From assembly GCA_963786395.1 (NCBI GenBank), contig CAWAZD010000007.1:124001-188000 (forward strand): a stretch of 64,000 nucleotides of DNA, given 5' to 3'. This stretch comes from Fen-1301 sp963786395. Its GTDB lineage: Bacteria; Bacteroidota; Ignavibacteria; Ignavibacteriales; Ignavibacteriaceae. This document shows positions 45,926 to 55,223 of the stretch, piece after piece; position 1 is the first letter of the stretch, and the number at the start of each line of letters is the position of its first letter. The notes under the pieces were generated by a model. It worked only from the letters and a program-made list of their open reading frames with translations, was not told the DNA's origin and ran no database searches. Made by a program: the position numbers and the translations under genes.

Positions 45926-47014
45926 TTAAACTTTTCTAATCAAGTCGAATGTTTTAGTGAGGGCGGAACTTATTTCGTCTTCACTTGCCTCTACATCTAT
46001 TAGAATTTCACCGATGTCCTTTACTAAAACAAACATGATTCTCCCATCTTTGTTTTTTTTATCTGAATACATCAGTTTTGTTATAGCTGCAATATCAGGT
46101 TTTGCCGGGAATGGGAGATTGAGCATTAAGGGAAGCTTAAGGAAATAGTCTAAGGATGTTTTATTAATAATACCTTTCAAGTGAGACAGGCAGAGGGATG
46201 ATATAATACCTATTGCGACAGCAGTTCCGTGCTTAATCTTAAAATTAGTATAGCTTTCAAACGCATGAGCGAATGTATGTCCAAGATTTAGTACTTTCCT
46301 GACTCCCGATTCCCTTTCATCATCTGTAACAATGTTGGCTTTAATACTGATACAAATTGAAATAATCTTTTCTAATGCATCTTTTTTTAATTCTAAAACA
46401 TCGCTGATAGAAGTGGAGACCTGTGTATAGAATTGCTTATCGGCTAAGTAAGCATATTTCAAAATCTCACCTACTCCTGACTCAAGTTCGCTTTCAGGTA
46501 GTGTTTTAAGGAAAGAATAATCCACAAGGACAAATTCAGGCTGGTAAAATGTTCCTACAATGTTTTTCCAGTTATGGAAGTTTATGCCTGTCTTGCCGCC
46601 TATTGAAGAATCCACCATTGCCAGAAGGGTTGTAGGGACATGCACGAGCTGAATTCCTCTAACATAGGTAGATGCAGCGAAGCCTGCTATATCTCCTGTT
46701 ACGCCGCCTCCTATAGCCACTATTAAAGAATCACGGCCATAGTTGTTATCTGACAGCTTATACAAAATATTAAAATACTCATTGAGAGATTTACTTTCCT
46801 CACCGGAAGGAAGAATGAATACATTTTTAGCCTTTTGATTAGTGCCTGTAAGAGCGGTTATTCTTTTATACTGGTACAGGAAAACATTTCCATCGATTAC
46901 ATAGAGGATGTTTTCAAATAATCCCTTTCTTTTAATTTCACTAATTAAATGTTCAAATGGCTCAGTTATAACATCGTATGAATTTTTACCTTTCAGTACT
47001 TTAATCTTTTTCAT
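45926..47014 (-). CDS. aroB: 3-dehydroquinate synthase
   Basis: A 362-residue shikimate-pathway enzyme. LPSGEESKSLNEYFNIL, IAIGGGVTGDIAGFAASTY (here VAIGGG), VPTTLLAMVDSSIGGKTGIN and NLGHTFAHAFE supply the NAD and metal sites. It overlaps aroK by 14 bases. Confidence 0.95.
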   Translation of the reverse strand: MKKIKVLKGKNSYDVITEPFEHLISEIKRKGLFENILYVIDGNVFLYQYKRITALTGTNQKAKNVFILPSGEESKSLNEYFNILYKLSDNNYGRDSLIVAIGGGVTGDIAGFAASTYVRGIQLVHVPTTLLAMVDSSIGGKTGINFHNWKNIVGTFYQPEFVLVDYSFLKTLPESELESGVGEILKYAYLADKQFYTQVSTSISDVLELKKDALEKIISICISIKANIVTDDERESGVRKVLNLGHTFAHAFESYTNFKIKHGTAVAIGIISSLCLSHLKGIINKTSLDYFLKLPLMLNLPFPAKPDIAAITKLMYSDKKNKDGRIMFVLVKDIGEILIDVEASEDEISSALTKTFDLIRKV

Positions 47015-47561
47015 AATTCCTCTTAATTTCCCGGCTTACAATCTTTGCCAGTTTATCAATTGTTTTCCCAACCGGGATGCCATCAGTATCAATAATAATA
47101 TCGGATTGTTCATAATATATTTTTCTTTTTTCATACAAATCAGTAATTCTTTTCAGGAGGTCCTCGTTAGTGAAATTTTCTTTTAGATCAGATAATAAAA
47201 CGGGTCTGTTCCTTTTGAATTTTAAACGGTTTAATGCAGACTGTGGGGACATTTTAAGATAAATTATTATGCCTGTATCTTTTAGAATAGCCATATTCCC
47301 TTCGTTGGTGATAGCACCGCCGCCGAGAGCAATTATTACATTTTTCTTTATGGAGAGTTCAATTAAAGTTTCAGTTTCAAGTCTTCTGAAATAATCTTCA
47401 CCATTGATATGAAAAATTTCCTTAATCGATTTACCTGCTTTGTCCTCAATTACCTCATCAAGGTCGTAAAACTCCCATCCTAAGGTATTAGCGAGGATAG
47501 GTCCAACCGTACTTTTTCCCGAGCCCATAAATCCGGTTAAATAGAAAATTTTATTGCTCAT
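47001..47561 (-). CDS. aroK: Shikimate kinase
   Basis: A 186-residue kinase: P-loop TGFMGSGKSTVGPILA, YDLDEVIEDKAGKSI, EDYFRRLETETL and IALGGGAIT are the expected motifs. It phosphorylates shikimate at O3, two steps past AroB. Starts 9 bases after the barrel protein's stop. Confidence 0.95.
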   Translation of the reverse strand: MSNKIFYLTGFMGSGKSTVGPILANTLGWEFYDLDEVIEDKAGKSIKEIFHINGEDYFRRLETETLIELSIKKNVIIALGGGAITNEGNMAILKDTGIIIYLKMSPQSALNRLKFKRNRPVLLSDLKENFTNEDLLKRITDLYEKRKIYYEQSDIIIDTDGIPVGKTIDKLAKIVSREIKRNYEKD

Positions 47562-47569
47562 AATGTTTA

Positions 47570-48277
47570 TTAAAAGTGATAAGAAATCCCAAATACAAAT
47601 GCCACACCATCAACATTAATTTTGGAATCAAATTCTTTCTGTCCCAGATGTATCAGTTTGCCATTATAATTAACATCTGTTTTTGTGTATTGACTGGTAA
47701 CATCGAACTGGGGATCACGGAATTTCATTTCCCCTCTGACTGAGAAATAATCAGTTATCAGATAATCCATTGTAACTATAACGTGAATACCATAAGCCGG
47801 GGGTCGTTTGACATTCGTAACCTCCACGTCGCCGAATTTTCTGATTTGGGATCCAAAATAATATCCCATACCTCCGCCCATAAGAAATTTAAATTGATCT
47901 GTAGAGAATGGGATAAGGTAATAACCGGAGAACTCAATAGGAATAAGAGTGAATCCGTCCTGTAATAGAACAGAAATAGTACTTGTGCCGGAAAAGGCGG
48001 TAAGGTTTTCACCGGAGGAAGTAGCTTTCATATATTCAGTGCTCAAACCTATTATGATATCATCACTGATTCTATATCTTATTTCTAATTGCGGACTAAC
48101 TATACCCTGCAGGGGGAAAGAATTATTCCGAAGAATTTCATCTGCCGAATTAGGGTCTAAATAGATTTTTGCAGATGTTGTATAAACTGTATTAAATGTA
48201 ACACTCCATTTGTTTTCGTTATACTGAGCCGAAACATGTAAAGATAAAATGAGCAGCAGAAAGGTGACTTTTTTCAT
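47570..48277 (-). CDS. Outer-membrane beta-barrel protein
   Basis: A 235-residue protein with signal peptide MKKVTFLLLILSLHVSAQ and alternating amphipathic strands ending in FVFGISYHF, whose terminal aromatic residue fits an outer-membrane barrel. No specific family recognised. It may share a transcript with aroK-aroB. Confidence 0.7.
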   Translation of the reverse strand: MKKVTFLLLILSLHVSAQYNENKWSVTFNTVYTTSAKIYLDPNSADEILRNNSFPLQGIVSPQLEIRYRISDDIIIGLSTEYMKATSSGENLTAFSGTSTISVLLQDGFTLIPIEFSGYYLIPFSTDQFKFLMGGGMGYYFGSQIRKFGDVEVTNVKRPPAYGIHVIVTMDYLITDYFSVRGEMKFRDPQFDVTSQYTKTDVNYNGKLIHLGQKEFDSKINVDGVAFVFGISYHF

Positions 48278-48322
48278 TTATTATTAATAGTTTACACTAA
48301 CATTGAAAAAAATCGTTTAAAA

Positions 48323-48353
48323 AACAAAACCCCCGGTATAAATATACCGGGGG
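48323..48353 (-). terminator. Rho-independent terminator after ppiD
   Basis: CCCCCGGTAT and ATACCGGGGG (48330-48353) form a 10-bp stem around AAAT; on the minus strand it is followed by GTTTTGTTTTTT. It lies 22 bases past the ppiD stop. Confidence 0.85.
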
Positions 48354-48374
48354 TGTTATTAAAATCATTAAACA

Positions 48375-50468
48375 CTATTGAGTATAGAACTTTGATCTGT
48401 TATCTACAATTTTAGCGTCTTTTTTAATTTTAGCAAGCCATTGGCTAAAGAAAGTACTTTTCTTTTCCTGGAGTATATTATCTCTAATTTGATTACGTTG
48501 AGCCTGATAAGCAGTATTATCAAAGGAAGTTTTGGATAGCAGTTTAATCAGATAATAGCCTCTTTGACCTTTAACAGGTCCGGAAAGTTGACCTGGATTC
48601 ATCGAAAATGCCTTTTCCATGAATGCATAATCCCGTCCAATTTTGGGGATAGAACCAGCCAGGTTGAATATACCGGATGTATCAACTGAAATTTTATTAT
48701 TCAATGACGGAGCAGCAGCAAGGTTACCATTTATTTTACCGGCTGCATCTGTAAGTATCTCTTTTGCTTTTGCATATTTCATTTCACGGAGAACTACAGG
48801 TTTAATAATGTTCTTAACATCATTAAAAGGTTTAGTGCCTTCCGGGGTTATATCGGAAACCATAATAACGAAATACCCTGATTGTAATTTAACAGGCTCG
48901 TTTATTTTCCCTTTGCTATTATCAAAAGCCCAGGTAACTAAATTTTTGTTTTGTCCGATTCCGGGGATATAAACAGCATCCTTATTGAAAGGAACGGTTT
49001 CGGTAACTTTGTATTTCATTAATTCTGCTTCTTTTTCAAATCCATTTTTATCAGCCACATAAGAGAAATCCTGAGCCAGACTAAGCTTAGAATCCTTAGT
49101 TGCCGCTGAAGGTTTAATAGGAGCGGAAGTTTTTTCCACTACAAATCTTTTATCAGATTTAGCTTCAACTTTAATTATATGATAGCCAAAAGAAGTTTTA
49201 ACAGGTTTTGTTATATCACCAACTTTTGCATCAAGACAGGCTTTTTCGAATTCAGGGACCATCATACCTTTACCAAACCAGCCTAAAGCACCGCCTTTAT
49301 CTGAATTGGATTTATCTCCGGATTTTTCCCTAGCAAGCTGATTAAAATTGGCTCCTGATTTAAGCTGATTATAAACCTGTTCTGCTTCAGCAAGATTCTT
49401 TGCATCATCGGTACCGTATTTATTTATTAAAATATGTGAAGCTTTAACAAATGTTTGTGTACCGGGAACAATGCTGACTAATTTATAAAGCGTCATTCCC
49501 TCATTTGAAGCAATTGGTCCAACAAGTGAACCGGGTTGAGCATTGGCTAATAAATCAACAACAGGAGGAGGTAATACATTTATAGCCATAGTATCTTTTG
49601 AATAAGGAAATGAAGAATACATATTAACAGCTGACCTAAGTGTCAGAGTGTCATTCTTCTGCATCTTACTCACAATTGTCTCCAGGCTTCTTTTTACAAT
49701 AGAGGAATCATCCGCAGAAGCATTAAACGGAAAACTGACATACTTTAATTTTCTTTGAGCATCAATATGATATTTATCTGGATTATTATCATAATATTTT
49801 TTAAGGTCATCATCGGTGACTTTAAAATTTACATCCGGGAACTGATTTAAATCTACGAATGCAAACTGTGTATTCATGTTAATATTCTGATCTTCGAATT
49901 TTCTTCTTATTTCATTTTCACCAATGTTTATTGAAGCAAGGAGAAGGCTCTGGAGTTTTTCATTCAAGCGGTTTTGTTTAACATACTCTTCGGCCTGAAT
50001 CAGCGGTTGTTTATTCCGCGGATCCATAATAGCCTGGTTGTAGGCTTGTCTGTTAAAACGTCCGGTAGAGTCAACAAAATTCTGTCTAAGAAACTGAGGA
50101 GGATTGTCACCCAGGATAATATCCTTAATTTCCTCATCAGAAACAGTAATTCCGAATTTTTTAACCTGTTCGGCAATAAGATCCTGTGTAACAACAGCAT
50201 CCCAGACCTGATCTCGGAACTGATCCATATTATCTTCATCAATATCCTGTCCGGATTGATTTTTCTGGGTTTCCTTCTGCTGATCGACAGCTTTAGTAAA
50301 TTCCGCATAAGTAATATCTTTTCCGTTTACAGAACCGACATTATTACCATGCGCCCCAAAGATTTCCATTAATTTGGAATCTGAGAGGATCATAAAAAGA
50401 ACAAATAAAGCGCCGACTGATAATATAAAAGCAGGTGCTAAGCTTCGCATCTTGGCCATCATAGCCAT
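48375..50468 (-). CDS. PpiD-like membrane-anchored peptidyl-prolyl isomerase (SurA_N + parvulin)
   Basis: A 697-residue periplasmic chaperone. One N-terminal helix (LAPAFILSVGALFVLFMIL), then a SurA_N_3-type domain (about 50-260), a parvulin domain with VKASHILINKYG, GGALGWFGKGMMVPEFE and TSFGYHIIKVE (about 345-440), and a further PPIase-like segment near 520-690. GGAGAG upstream of ATG 50468 supports the start. It assists folding of exported proteins such as the barrels nearby. Confidence 0.9.
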   Translation of the reverse strand: MAMMAKMRSLAPAFILSVGALFVLFMILSDSKLMEIFGAHGNNVGSVNGKDITYAEFTKAVDQQKETQKNQSGQDIDEDNMDQFRDQVWDAVVTQDLIAEQVKKFGITVSDEEIKDIILGDNPPQFLRQNFVDSTGRFNRQAYNQAIMDPRNKQPLIQAEEYVKQNRLNEKLQSLLLASINIGENEIRRKFEDQNINMNTQFAFVDLNQFPDVNFKVTDDDLKKYYDNNPDKYHIDAQRKLKYVSFPFNASADDSSIVKRSLETIVSKMQKNDTLTLRSAVNMYSSFPYSKDTMAINVLPPPVVDLLANAQPGSLVGPIASNEGMTLYKLVSIVPGTQTFVKASHILINKYGTDDAKNLAEAEQVYNQLKSGANFNQLAREKSGDKSNSDKGGALGWFGKGMMVPEFEKACLDAKVGDITKPVKTSFGYHIIKVEAKSDKRFVVEKTSAPIKPSAATKDSKLSLAQDFSYVADKNGFEKEAELMKYKVTETVPFNKDAVYIPGIGQNKNLVTWAFDNSKGKINEPVKLQSGYFVIMVSDITPEGTKPFNDVKNIIKPVVLREMKYAKAKEILTDAAGKINGNLAAAPSLNNKISVDTSGIFNLAGSIPKIGRDYAFMEKAFSMNPGQLSGPVKGQRGYYLIKLLSKTSFDNTAYQAQRNQIRDNILQEKKSTFFSQWLAKIKKDAKIVDNRSKFYTQ

Positions 50469-50691
50469 ATATATTTTCTCTCCGGTAAAATGAATAAATT
50501 AAGATGTTAAAAATATTGACAAACCCCTAAAAAAGCAACGTAAATTTAAGTTATTATTGGCAGGTTACCTTTAAATTTGCCCGAATTTGAATTGAAACCA
50601 AAGAAAGAGCAAATCAGTGTAAAAAGATAAACTTTAACTATACAAAAAATTATAGTATTTTTAATATTCAAATTCATTGGGATACGTAAAA

Positions 50692-52212
50692 ATGAAAAGT
50701 AATGATGATTTCCTTAAATATGTGCCTATTTTCTCTGACATTAAAGATGAAGCCTTTGCAGAGATAGCAAAGATTGGCATCAAAAAGACATATAAAAAAG
50801 ATACTGTAGTCCTTTTAGAACATGAAACAGGTTCCGCTCTGTTTGTGATTGCAAATGGAAAAGTTAAAATATCCCGGAACAGCGATGATGGGAGAGAAGT
50901 CATTCTTACCATATTGGGTGAGAGTGATTTTTTCGGAGAGATGGCAATTTTAGACGGTTTGACCCGTTCTGCAAACGTGACAGCAATTGAGGATTCGGAA
51001 CTATTTATAATTCCAAGGAATGATTTCCTGGAATTATTAAGAACCCATCCTGAAGTAACTATTTCGCTCTTACAGGAACTGACCCAGCGGTTAAGAGCCG
51101 CAGATATGAAGATTAAATCATTATCCTTAAAAGATGCGGAAGGCAAGGTCGCGACTGTTTTACTGCAGCTTGCAAATGATATCGGAAGAATAAAACAGGG
51201 AGCTGTTGAAATTGAGAAACTTCCTTATCAGCATGATCTGGCAAATATGGCCGGAACTTCCAGAGAGACTATATCACGGACTCTTCATTCTTTTACGAAA
51301 AAGGGATTAGTTGAAATTGAGGGTACTAAATTAAAAATTCTAAACTATGAACGATTTAAAGAGATGTTTAGAATAATTAATATGAGCGGAAAAGCAGATT
51401 TACATATACATACAAATCATTCAGACGGTTTTTATACTCCTAAAGATATTGTATTAAAGGCAAAAGAAAATGGTATTGATACTATTAGTTTAACTGATCA
51501 TGATTCGCTCTCTGGAATAAATTTAGCTGCTGAATTTGGTAAGGAAGTAGGGGTCGAAGTTATTTCCGGTTGTGAAATCAGTTCAGATATCAGGGACAAA
51601 GAAGTTCATATACTGGCTTATTTTATAGAGCCGGAGAATGAAGAAGTTGAGAGATATTTAACTTTCTTTAGGGAAGAAAGAAAGAAAAGAGCAATTCGAA
51701 TAGTTAACAGATTACGCGCATTGGGCATTCCGCTTACAATGGATGATGTAATGGAAAAAGCAGCAACCTCTGCAATAGGACGTCCACACATTGCTCAGGC
51801 TCTTCTTGAGAAAGGGTTTGTCAATTCATATTTTGAAGCTTTCAATAAATATATAGGTAACGGTGGTCCGGCTTATGAAAAGAAGGTACATTTATCTCCA
51901 CAAAGTGCTGTTAAGATTATAAGTGATGCAGGAGGGTTATCCTTTATAGCTCATCCCGGGAACATGCAGGAGGATATTTTGAAAGAACTTATTGAAGCAG
52001 GAATAGACGGAATAGAAGTCTTCCATCCTTCGCACTCACCTCAGCATATTAAATTCTACAAGGGAATTGTCAATGAATATTTTCTCCTTGAATCAGGTGG
52101 TTCAGATTTTCACGGAGGGAAAAGAGAAGATGAGAAGAACTTCGGTAAGTTTTATGCAGATATTTCCGCTGTAGAAGCAATGCGAAACAGACTTCTTAAA
52201 AATACTGCGTAA
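50692..52212 (+). CDS. Crp/Fnr-type regulator fused to a PHP-domain phosphoesterase
   Basis: A 506-residue single frame. Residues 1-225 form a Crp/Fnr protein: cNMP-binding fold with GESDFFGEMAILDGLTRSAN and a helix-turn-helix reading HDLANMAGTSRETISRTLHS. Residues 230-506 form a complete PHP domain of the TrpH/YciV type: DLHIHTNHSDG, SLTDHDSLSGI, GCEIS, IAHPGN, and SGGSDFHG supply its metal ligands. The joint is only a few residues (RIINMSGKADLH). Relatives act on 3'-5' nucleoside bisphosphates or RNA 5' ends. ATG 50692 is preferred over TTG 50677. One surplus base near 51370-51380 could instead have merged two genes that overlap as ATGA. Confidence 0.88.
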   Translation: MKSNDDFLKYVPIFSDIKDEAFAEIAKIGIKKTYKKDTVVLLEHETGSALFVIANGKVKISRNSDDGREVILTILGESDFFGEMAILDGLTRSANVTAIEDSELFIIPRNDFLELLRTHPEVTISLLQELTQRLRAADMKIKSLSLKDAEGKVATVLLQLANDIGRIKQGAVEIEKLPYQHDLANMAGTSRETISRTLHSFTKKGLVEIEGTKLKILNYERFKEMFRIINMSGKADLHIHTNHSDGFYTPKDIVLKAKENGIDTISLTDHDSLSGINLAAEFGKEVGVEVISGCEISSDIRDKEVHILAYFIEPENEEVERYLTFFREERKKRAIRIVNRLRALGIPLTMDDVMEKAATSAIGRPHIAQALLEKGFVNSYFEAFNKYIGNGGPAYEKKVHLSPQSAVKIISDAGGLSFIAHPGNMQEDILKELIEAGIDGIEVFHPSHSPQHIKFYKGIVNEYFLLESGGSDFHGGKREDEKNFGKFYADISAVEAMRNRLLKNTA

Positions 52213-52244
52213 GAAGGGATGTACAAAAGATAGTTATCGGAGAT

Positions 52245-54191
52245 ATGAAAAAGTATTTTATTGTTGTTTGTTTTACTTTATTAGTCAGCGCAAATATTTA
52301 TTCTCAAGACCTTCCTCCAATTAAAATTGATTATTCTTCACAGGTAATTTCAGATGATGGGAAAATAATTGGTTATATCGGTGAGAAGAACAGGGTTGAT
52401 GTAAGAAGCACAGGATATGTTTCAAAATATGTCATCTCGACATTACTGGCAACTGAGGACAGGGATTTTTATAACCACAACGGGGTATCATATAAAGGAC
52501 TTGTCAGGGGAATATTAAAAACAATTACGGGCTCTACTCAGGGCGGCAGTACATTAACAATGCAGCTTGCAAGGAATCTTTTCCTTTCATTTGAAAAAAC
52601 GATCTCACGTAAACTTACAGAAATAGAACTCGCCAAAAAGCTTGAGAGTAAATTCTCCAAAGATCAGATATTACTTATGTACCTTAATGATGTTTATTTC
52701 GGCCATGGTGTTTATGGAATCTGGGCTGCAGCAGAAGAGTATTATGGAAAGACACCGGATAAATTAACAATTACAGAAAGCGCGGCAATTATTGGATTAT
52801 TGAAAGGTCCGGGTGTATATGACCCGGTAAAGCATCCCGAGAAAATGCTAGCCCGCAGGAATGAAGTACTTCATAATCTTGTTGAAACAAATCAATTATC
52901 AGAGAATGAATTTAATTCAATTAAAAATATTCCTTTGAACCTAAGATTGAATTATCACATAGGGAAACATTTTATTGAGCATGTGAGAAAAGAAGCAGTT
53001 GATATCCTGCGACCTTTCGGTAAGTCGCTTAATACTGATGAGATGAAAATCTACACCACATTAAATTATGAAATGCAAAAGACTGCTGAAGATGCTGTAA
53101 AGACACAATGGAATAATTTCCCTGCAGGCATGAAAGAAGCGGAGATTGGATTAGTATCTGTTGAAAACGGAACCGGCATGGTGAGAACAATGATTGGTGG
53201 TAATCCGGATTCTGATCCAAGAGGACTTAACCGTGCAGATCAGATAAAGAGACAACCGGGTTCAGCATTTAAACCGTTTCTATATGGAAGTCTTTTACAG
53301 CAGGGAAGAACTTTAGCTCTGCCTCTGCTTGACGCACCGATAGTTATTGATTCGGGGAAATATAATGAATGGCGGCCTTCTAATGCAGAAGAGGAGTATA
53401 CCGGAAAGTTCCTTGATATGAATACAGCTATTCAGCATTCCATAAATTTATGTGCAGCATACGCAATAACCCACTATACTGTTCCTGATTCAGTTGTGGC
53501 TTTTGCTCATCAGGTCGGAATTCAATCTCAAATCCCTTCCCTTCCGTCGATTGCTTTGGGTACCGGAGAAGTATCGCCGCTTGAGATGGCATCGGCATTC
53601 TCAGTATTTGCAACTGAAGGAACATATTCAAAACCAATTTCAATTCTTAAGATTGAAGATAAGAAAGGGAATGTTTATTATAATTCAAATGTTCAGACTT
53701 CAGTTGTCCTTGATTCAGCGACAGCGTATTTATTAACGTTAGCAATGGAGAAAGTTGTTGATGGTGGTACCGCTGCATCTGTAAGGAAATATTATAGAGG
53801 ATTTGCTGCAGGGAAAACCGGTACTACACAGAATTACACTGATGCATGGTTTGTGGGTTATAACCGGGGACTTACCACCTCGATCTGGATTGGCTACGAT
53901 AGTCCATCGCGCAAATTAGGAGGCGGTTACCAGCATGGAGGTTCCGCCTGCGGACCAATATGGGGCAGAATGAATTCTGCTATTGCAAAATATTACAGAA
54001 GTTATAATGCAGAAACATATGCTCGTCCCGATTCAGTAAAGGATATGGAATTGTGTTTAGACAGTGGAGAAAAGGCAACAGTATTTTGCACCCGTAAAGG
54101 ATTTTATCCGGTTAATATGAATAAGCCTCCTCCGGATTGCACACTTCATTCTCCGAAGAAAGAAAGATTTGATATACACTACGGGTGGTAA
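52245..54191 (+). CDS. Class A penicillin-binding protein (GT51 + transpeptidase)
   Basis: A 648-residue bifunctional PBP. The glycosyltransferase domain has LLATEDRDFYNHNGV, GGSTLTMQLARNLFL and LNDVYFGHGVYGI. The transpeptidase has GSAFKPF (SxxK), SINLCA (SxN) and AGKTGTT (KTG). The N terminus (MKKYFIVVCFTLLVSANIYS, Gln next) looks like a cleavable signal peptide rather than the usual membrane anchor. It starts 32 bases after the Crp-PHP gene. Confidence 0.92.
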   Translation: MKKYFIVVCFTLLVSANIYSQDLPPIKIDYSSQVISDDGKIIGYIGEKNRVDVRSTGYVSKYVISTLLATEDRDFYNHNGVSYKGLVRGILKTITGSTQGGSTLTMQLARNLFLSFEKTISRKLTEIELAKKLESKFSKDQILLMYLNDVYFGHGVYGIWAAAEEYYGKTPDKLTITESAAIIGLLKGPGVYDPVKHPEKMLARRNEVLHNLVETNQLSENEFNSIKNIPLNLRLNYHIGKHFIEHVRKEAVDILRPFGKSLNTDEMKIYTTLNYEMQKTAEDAVKTQWNNFPAGMKEAEIGLVSVENGTGMVRTMIGGNPDSDPRGLNRADQIKRQPGSAFKPFLYGSLLQQGRTLALPLLDAPIVIDSGKYNEWRPSNAEEEYTGKFLDMNTAIQHSINLCAAYAITHYTVPDSVVAFAHQVGIQSQIPSLPSIALGTGEVSPLEMASAFSVFATEGTYSKPISILKIEDKKGNVYYNSNVQTSVVLDSATAYLLTLAMEKVVDGGTAASVRKYYRGFAAGKTGTTQNYTDAWFVGYNRGLTTSIWIGYDSPSRKLGGGYQHGGSACGPIWGRMNSAIAKYYRSYNAETYARPDSVKDMELCLDSGEKATVFCTRKGFYPVNMNKPPPDCTLHSPKKERFDIHYGW

Positions 54192-54194
54192 GTT

Positions 54195-54231
54195 ACTTTT
54201 CTGTTCTTTTATTTGAAGAAAGAACAAAAGT
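54195..54231 (+). terminator. Hairpin just after the PBP gene
   Basis: ACTTTT-C-TGTTCTTT pairs with AAAGAACA-AAAGT around a 9-base loop, 4 bases past the stop. No T-run follows, so termination is likely but not certain. Confidence 0.5.
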
Positions 54232-54238
54232 ACTTCGA

Positions 54239-54328
54239 CTGTACATTCCCGTCCCTATTTTCATGCATATTCCGCTCCGTGCATGAAAACAGGGGTAAGG
54301 ATGTATAACTAGTAGAGGGTTACTTTTT
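54239..54328 (-). repeat. Dispersed hairpin element, copy 2 (inverted)
   Basis: Read on the minus strand: an A-run, AACCCTCTACTAGTTATACA, then arms TGTTTTCATGC and GCATGAAAA nested in TACATCC and a GGaATGTA-type arm. Bases that differ from copy 1 at 28724 partly compensate (CCCCT facing AGGG), so pairing is kept. Confidence 0.7.
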
Positions 54329-54448
54329 TTGCTCTCAAAAGTGATCAAAAACAGTAAACTTAGTGTATTAATATTAGAGGCCAACTTTTTCTTTGTTGGC
54401 TAAACCATACAATTCGAAATCTTCTTCTAAAAATTACTCCCTGAAACG

Positions 54449-54503
54449 AACACAGAACTAACACGGAAACAACACAGAACTGACACAGAACAGGTGACAG
54501 AAG
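54449..54503 (-). repeat. Tandem array, exact 11-bp period, unit AACACAGAACT
   Basis: Units begin at 54449, 54460, 54471, 54482 and (degenerate) 54493. The reverse complement of the unit is AGTTCTGTGTT, the unit at 28615-28658. Confidence 0.82.
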
Positions 54504-55114
54504 TACATTTAAATGGTGTTTTAATCACTCTTGTTTGAACTATCAACTAAACCAAAGGAATTCAGCAGATTGCTCCCGATGAATACTGATATTAGGAAAA
54601 ATTAAACCCTATCATATCAAATTCTGGATTTTGAAGAGATGGGTTACAAATAAAATAAGTAACAAAAACTTTAATCCCTATGTAGAGAGTCGGTAACTCT
54701 CCACATATAATAATTTTAATACTTAATCACTCTACTATTGCCAGGCCTGTATTCCCTGTAAATAGTTGTATTATAAACCTTTAATACATTTTATTCTAAT
54801 TTTTCCCATAGTAATTTTGCAATTAATCGGGCGGAGAATCAGGGAAACTCCGCGACTCTTCAAAAGGTTCAGTTTCAGGCTAAATTTCCAATATTTTCGA
54901 AGTGATGTCCTAAAAGTGTTCTAAGGAGTTTTGCAGAGAGAAAAAGATTCTCTAATAATCTAACGTCGAATTTAATCAACCTAAAAATACAATTTTTCTA
55001 AAACTCAAGTAAAGTGGTCATATTGTATCTCGCTGCAAAATTATGATGAATATGGGTTGGAGAAACTGATAAAACCAGATTAATAATGTTAAGTTTGAAC
55101 CAATTGTCCGGAGA

Positions 55115-55217
55115 AATCGACTAAGTTTTATATCGGATGAGGTTTTGAATATGGACAACACCCTTTAATGGAATTCAATCGAGTTTAACGAGGGATAAGG
55201 TTTTGAACAGTGACGAC
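55115..55217. repeat. Imperfect direct repeat of about 60 bp
   Basis: AATCGA, a TTTAT/TTTAA region, GGATGAGGTTTTGAA and GGACAAC at 55115-55159 recur as AATCGA, GGATAAGGTTTTGAA and TGACGAC from 55176. The right copy abuts the end of the DUF5686 gene. Confidence 0.6.
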
Positions 55218-55223
55218 TGTTTT

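Larger units (their letters stand above)
54192..55223. other. Repeat-rich convergent gap, about 1 kb
   Basis: Between the PBP and DUF5686 gene ends. It contains a hairpin (54195-54231), the second copy of the dispersed hairpin element, a small hairpin GCCAAC/GTTGGC (54380-54400), an exact 11-bp array (54449-54503) and a roughly 60-bp imperfect direct repeat (55115-55215). Bases 54560-55110 show nothing I can identify. Confidence 0.6.

Noticed and set aside
50661..51146. A 161-codon antisense frame over the Crp domain
   Set aside because: Lies wholly opposite a clear Crp/Fnr domain and has serine-rich, shadow-type composition.
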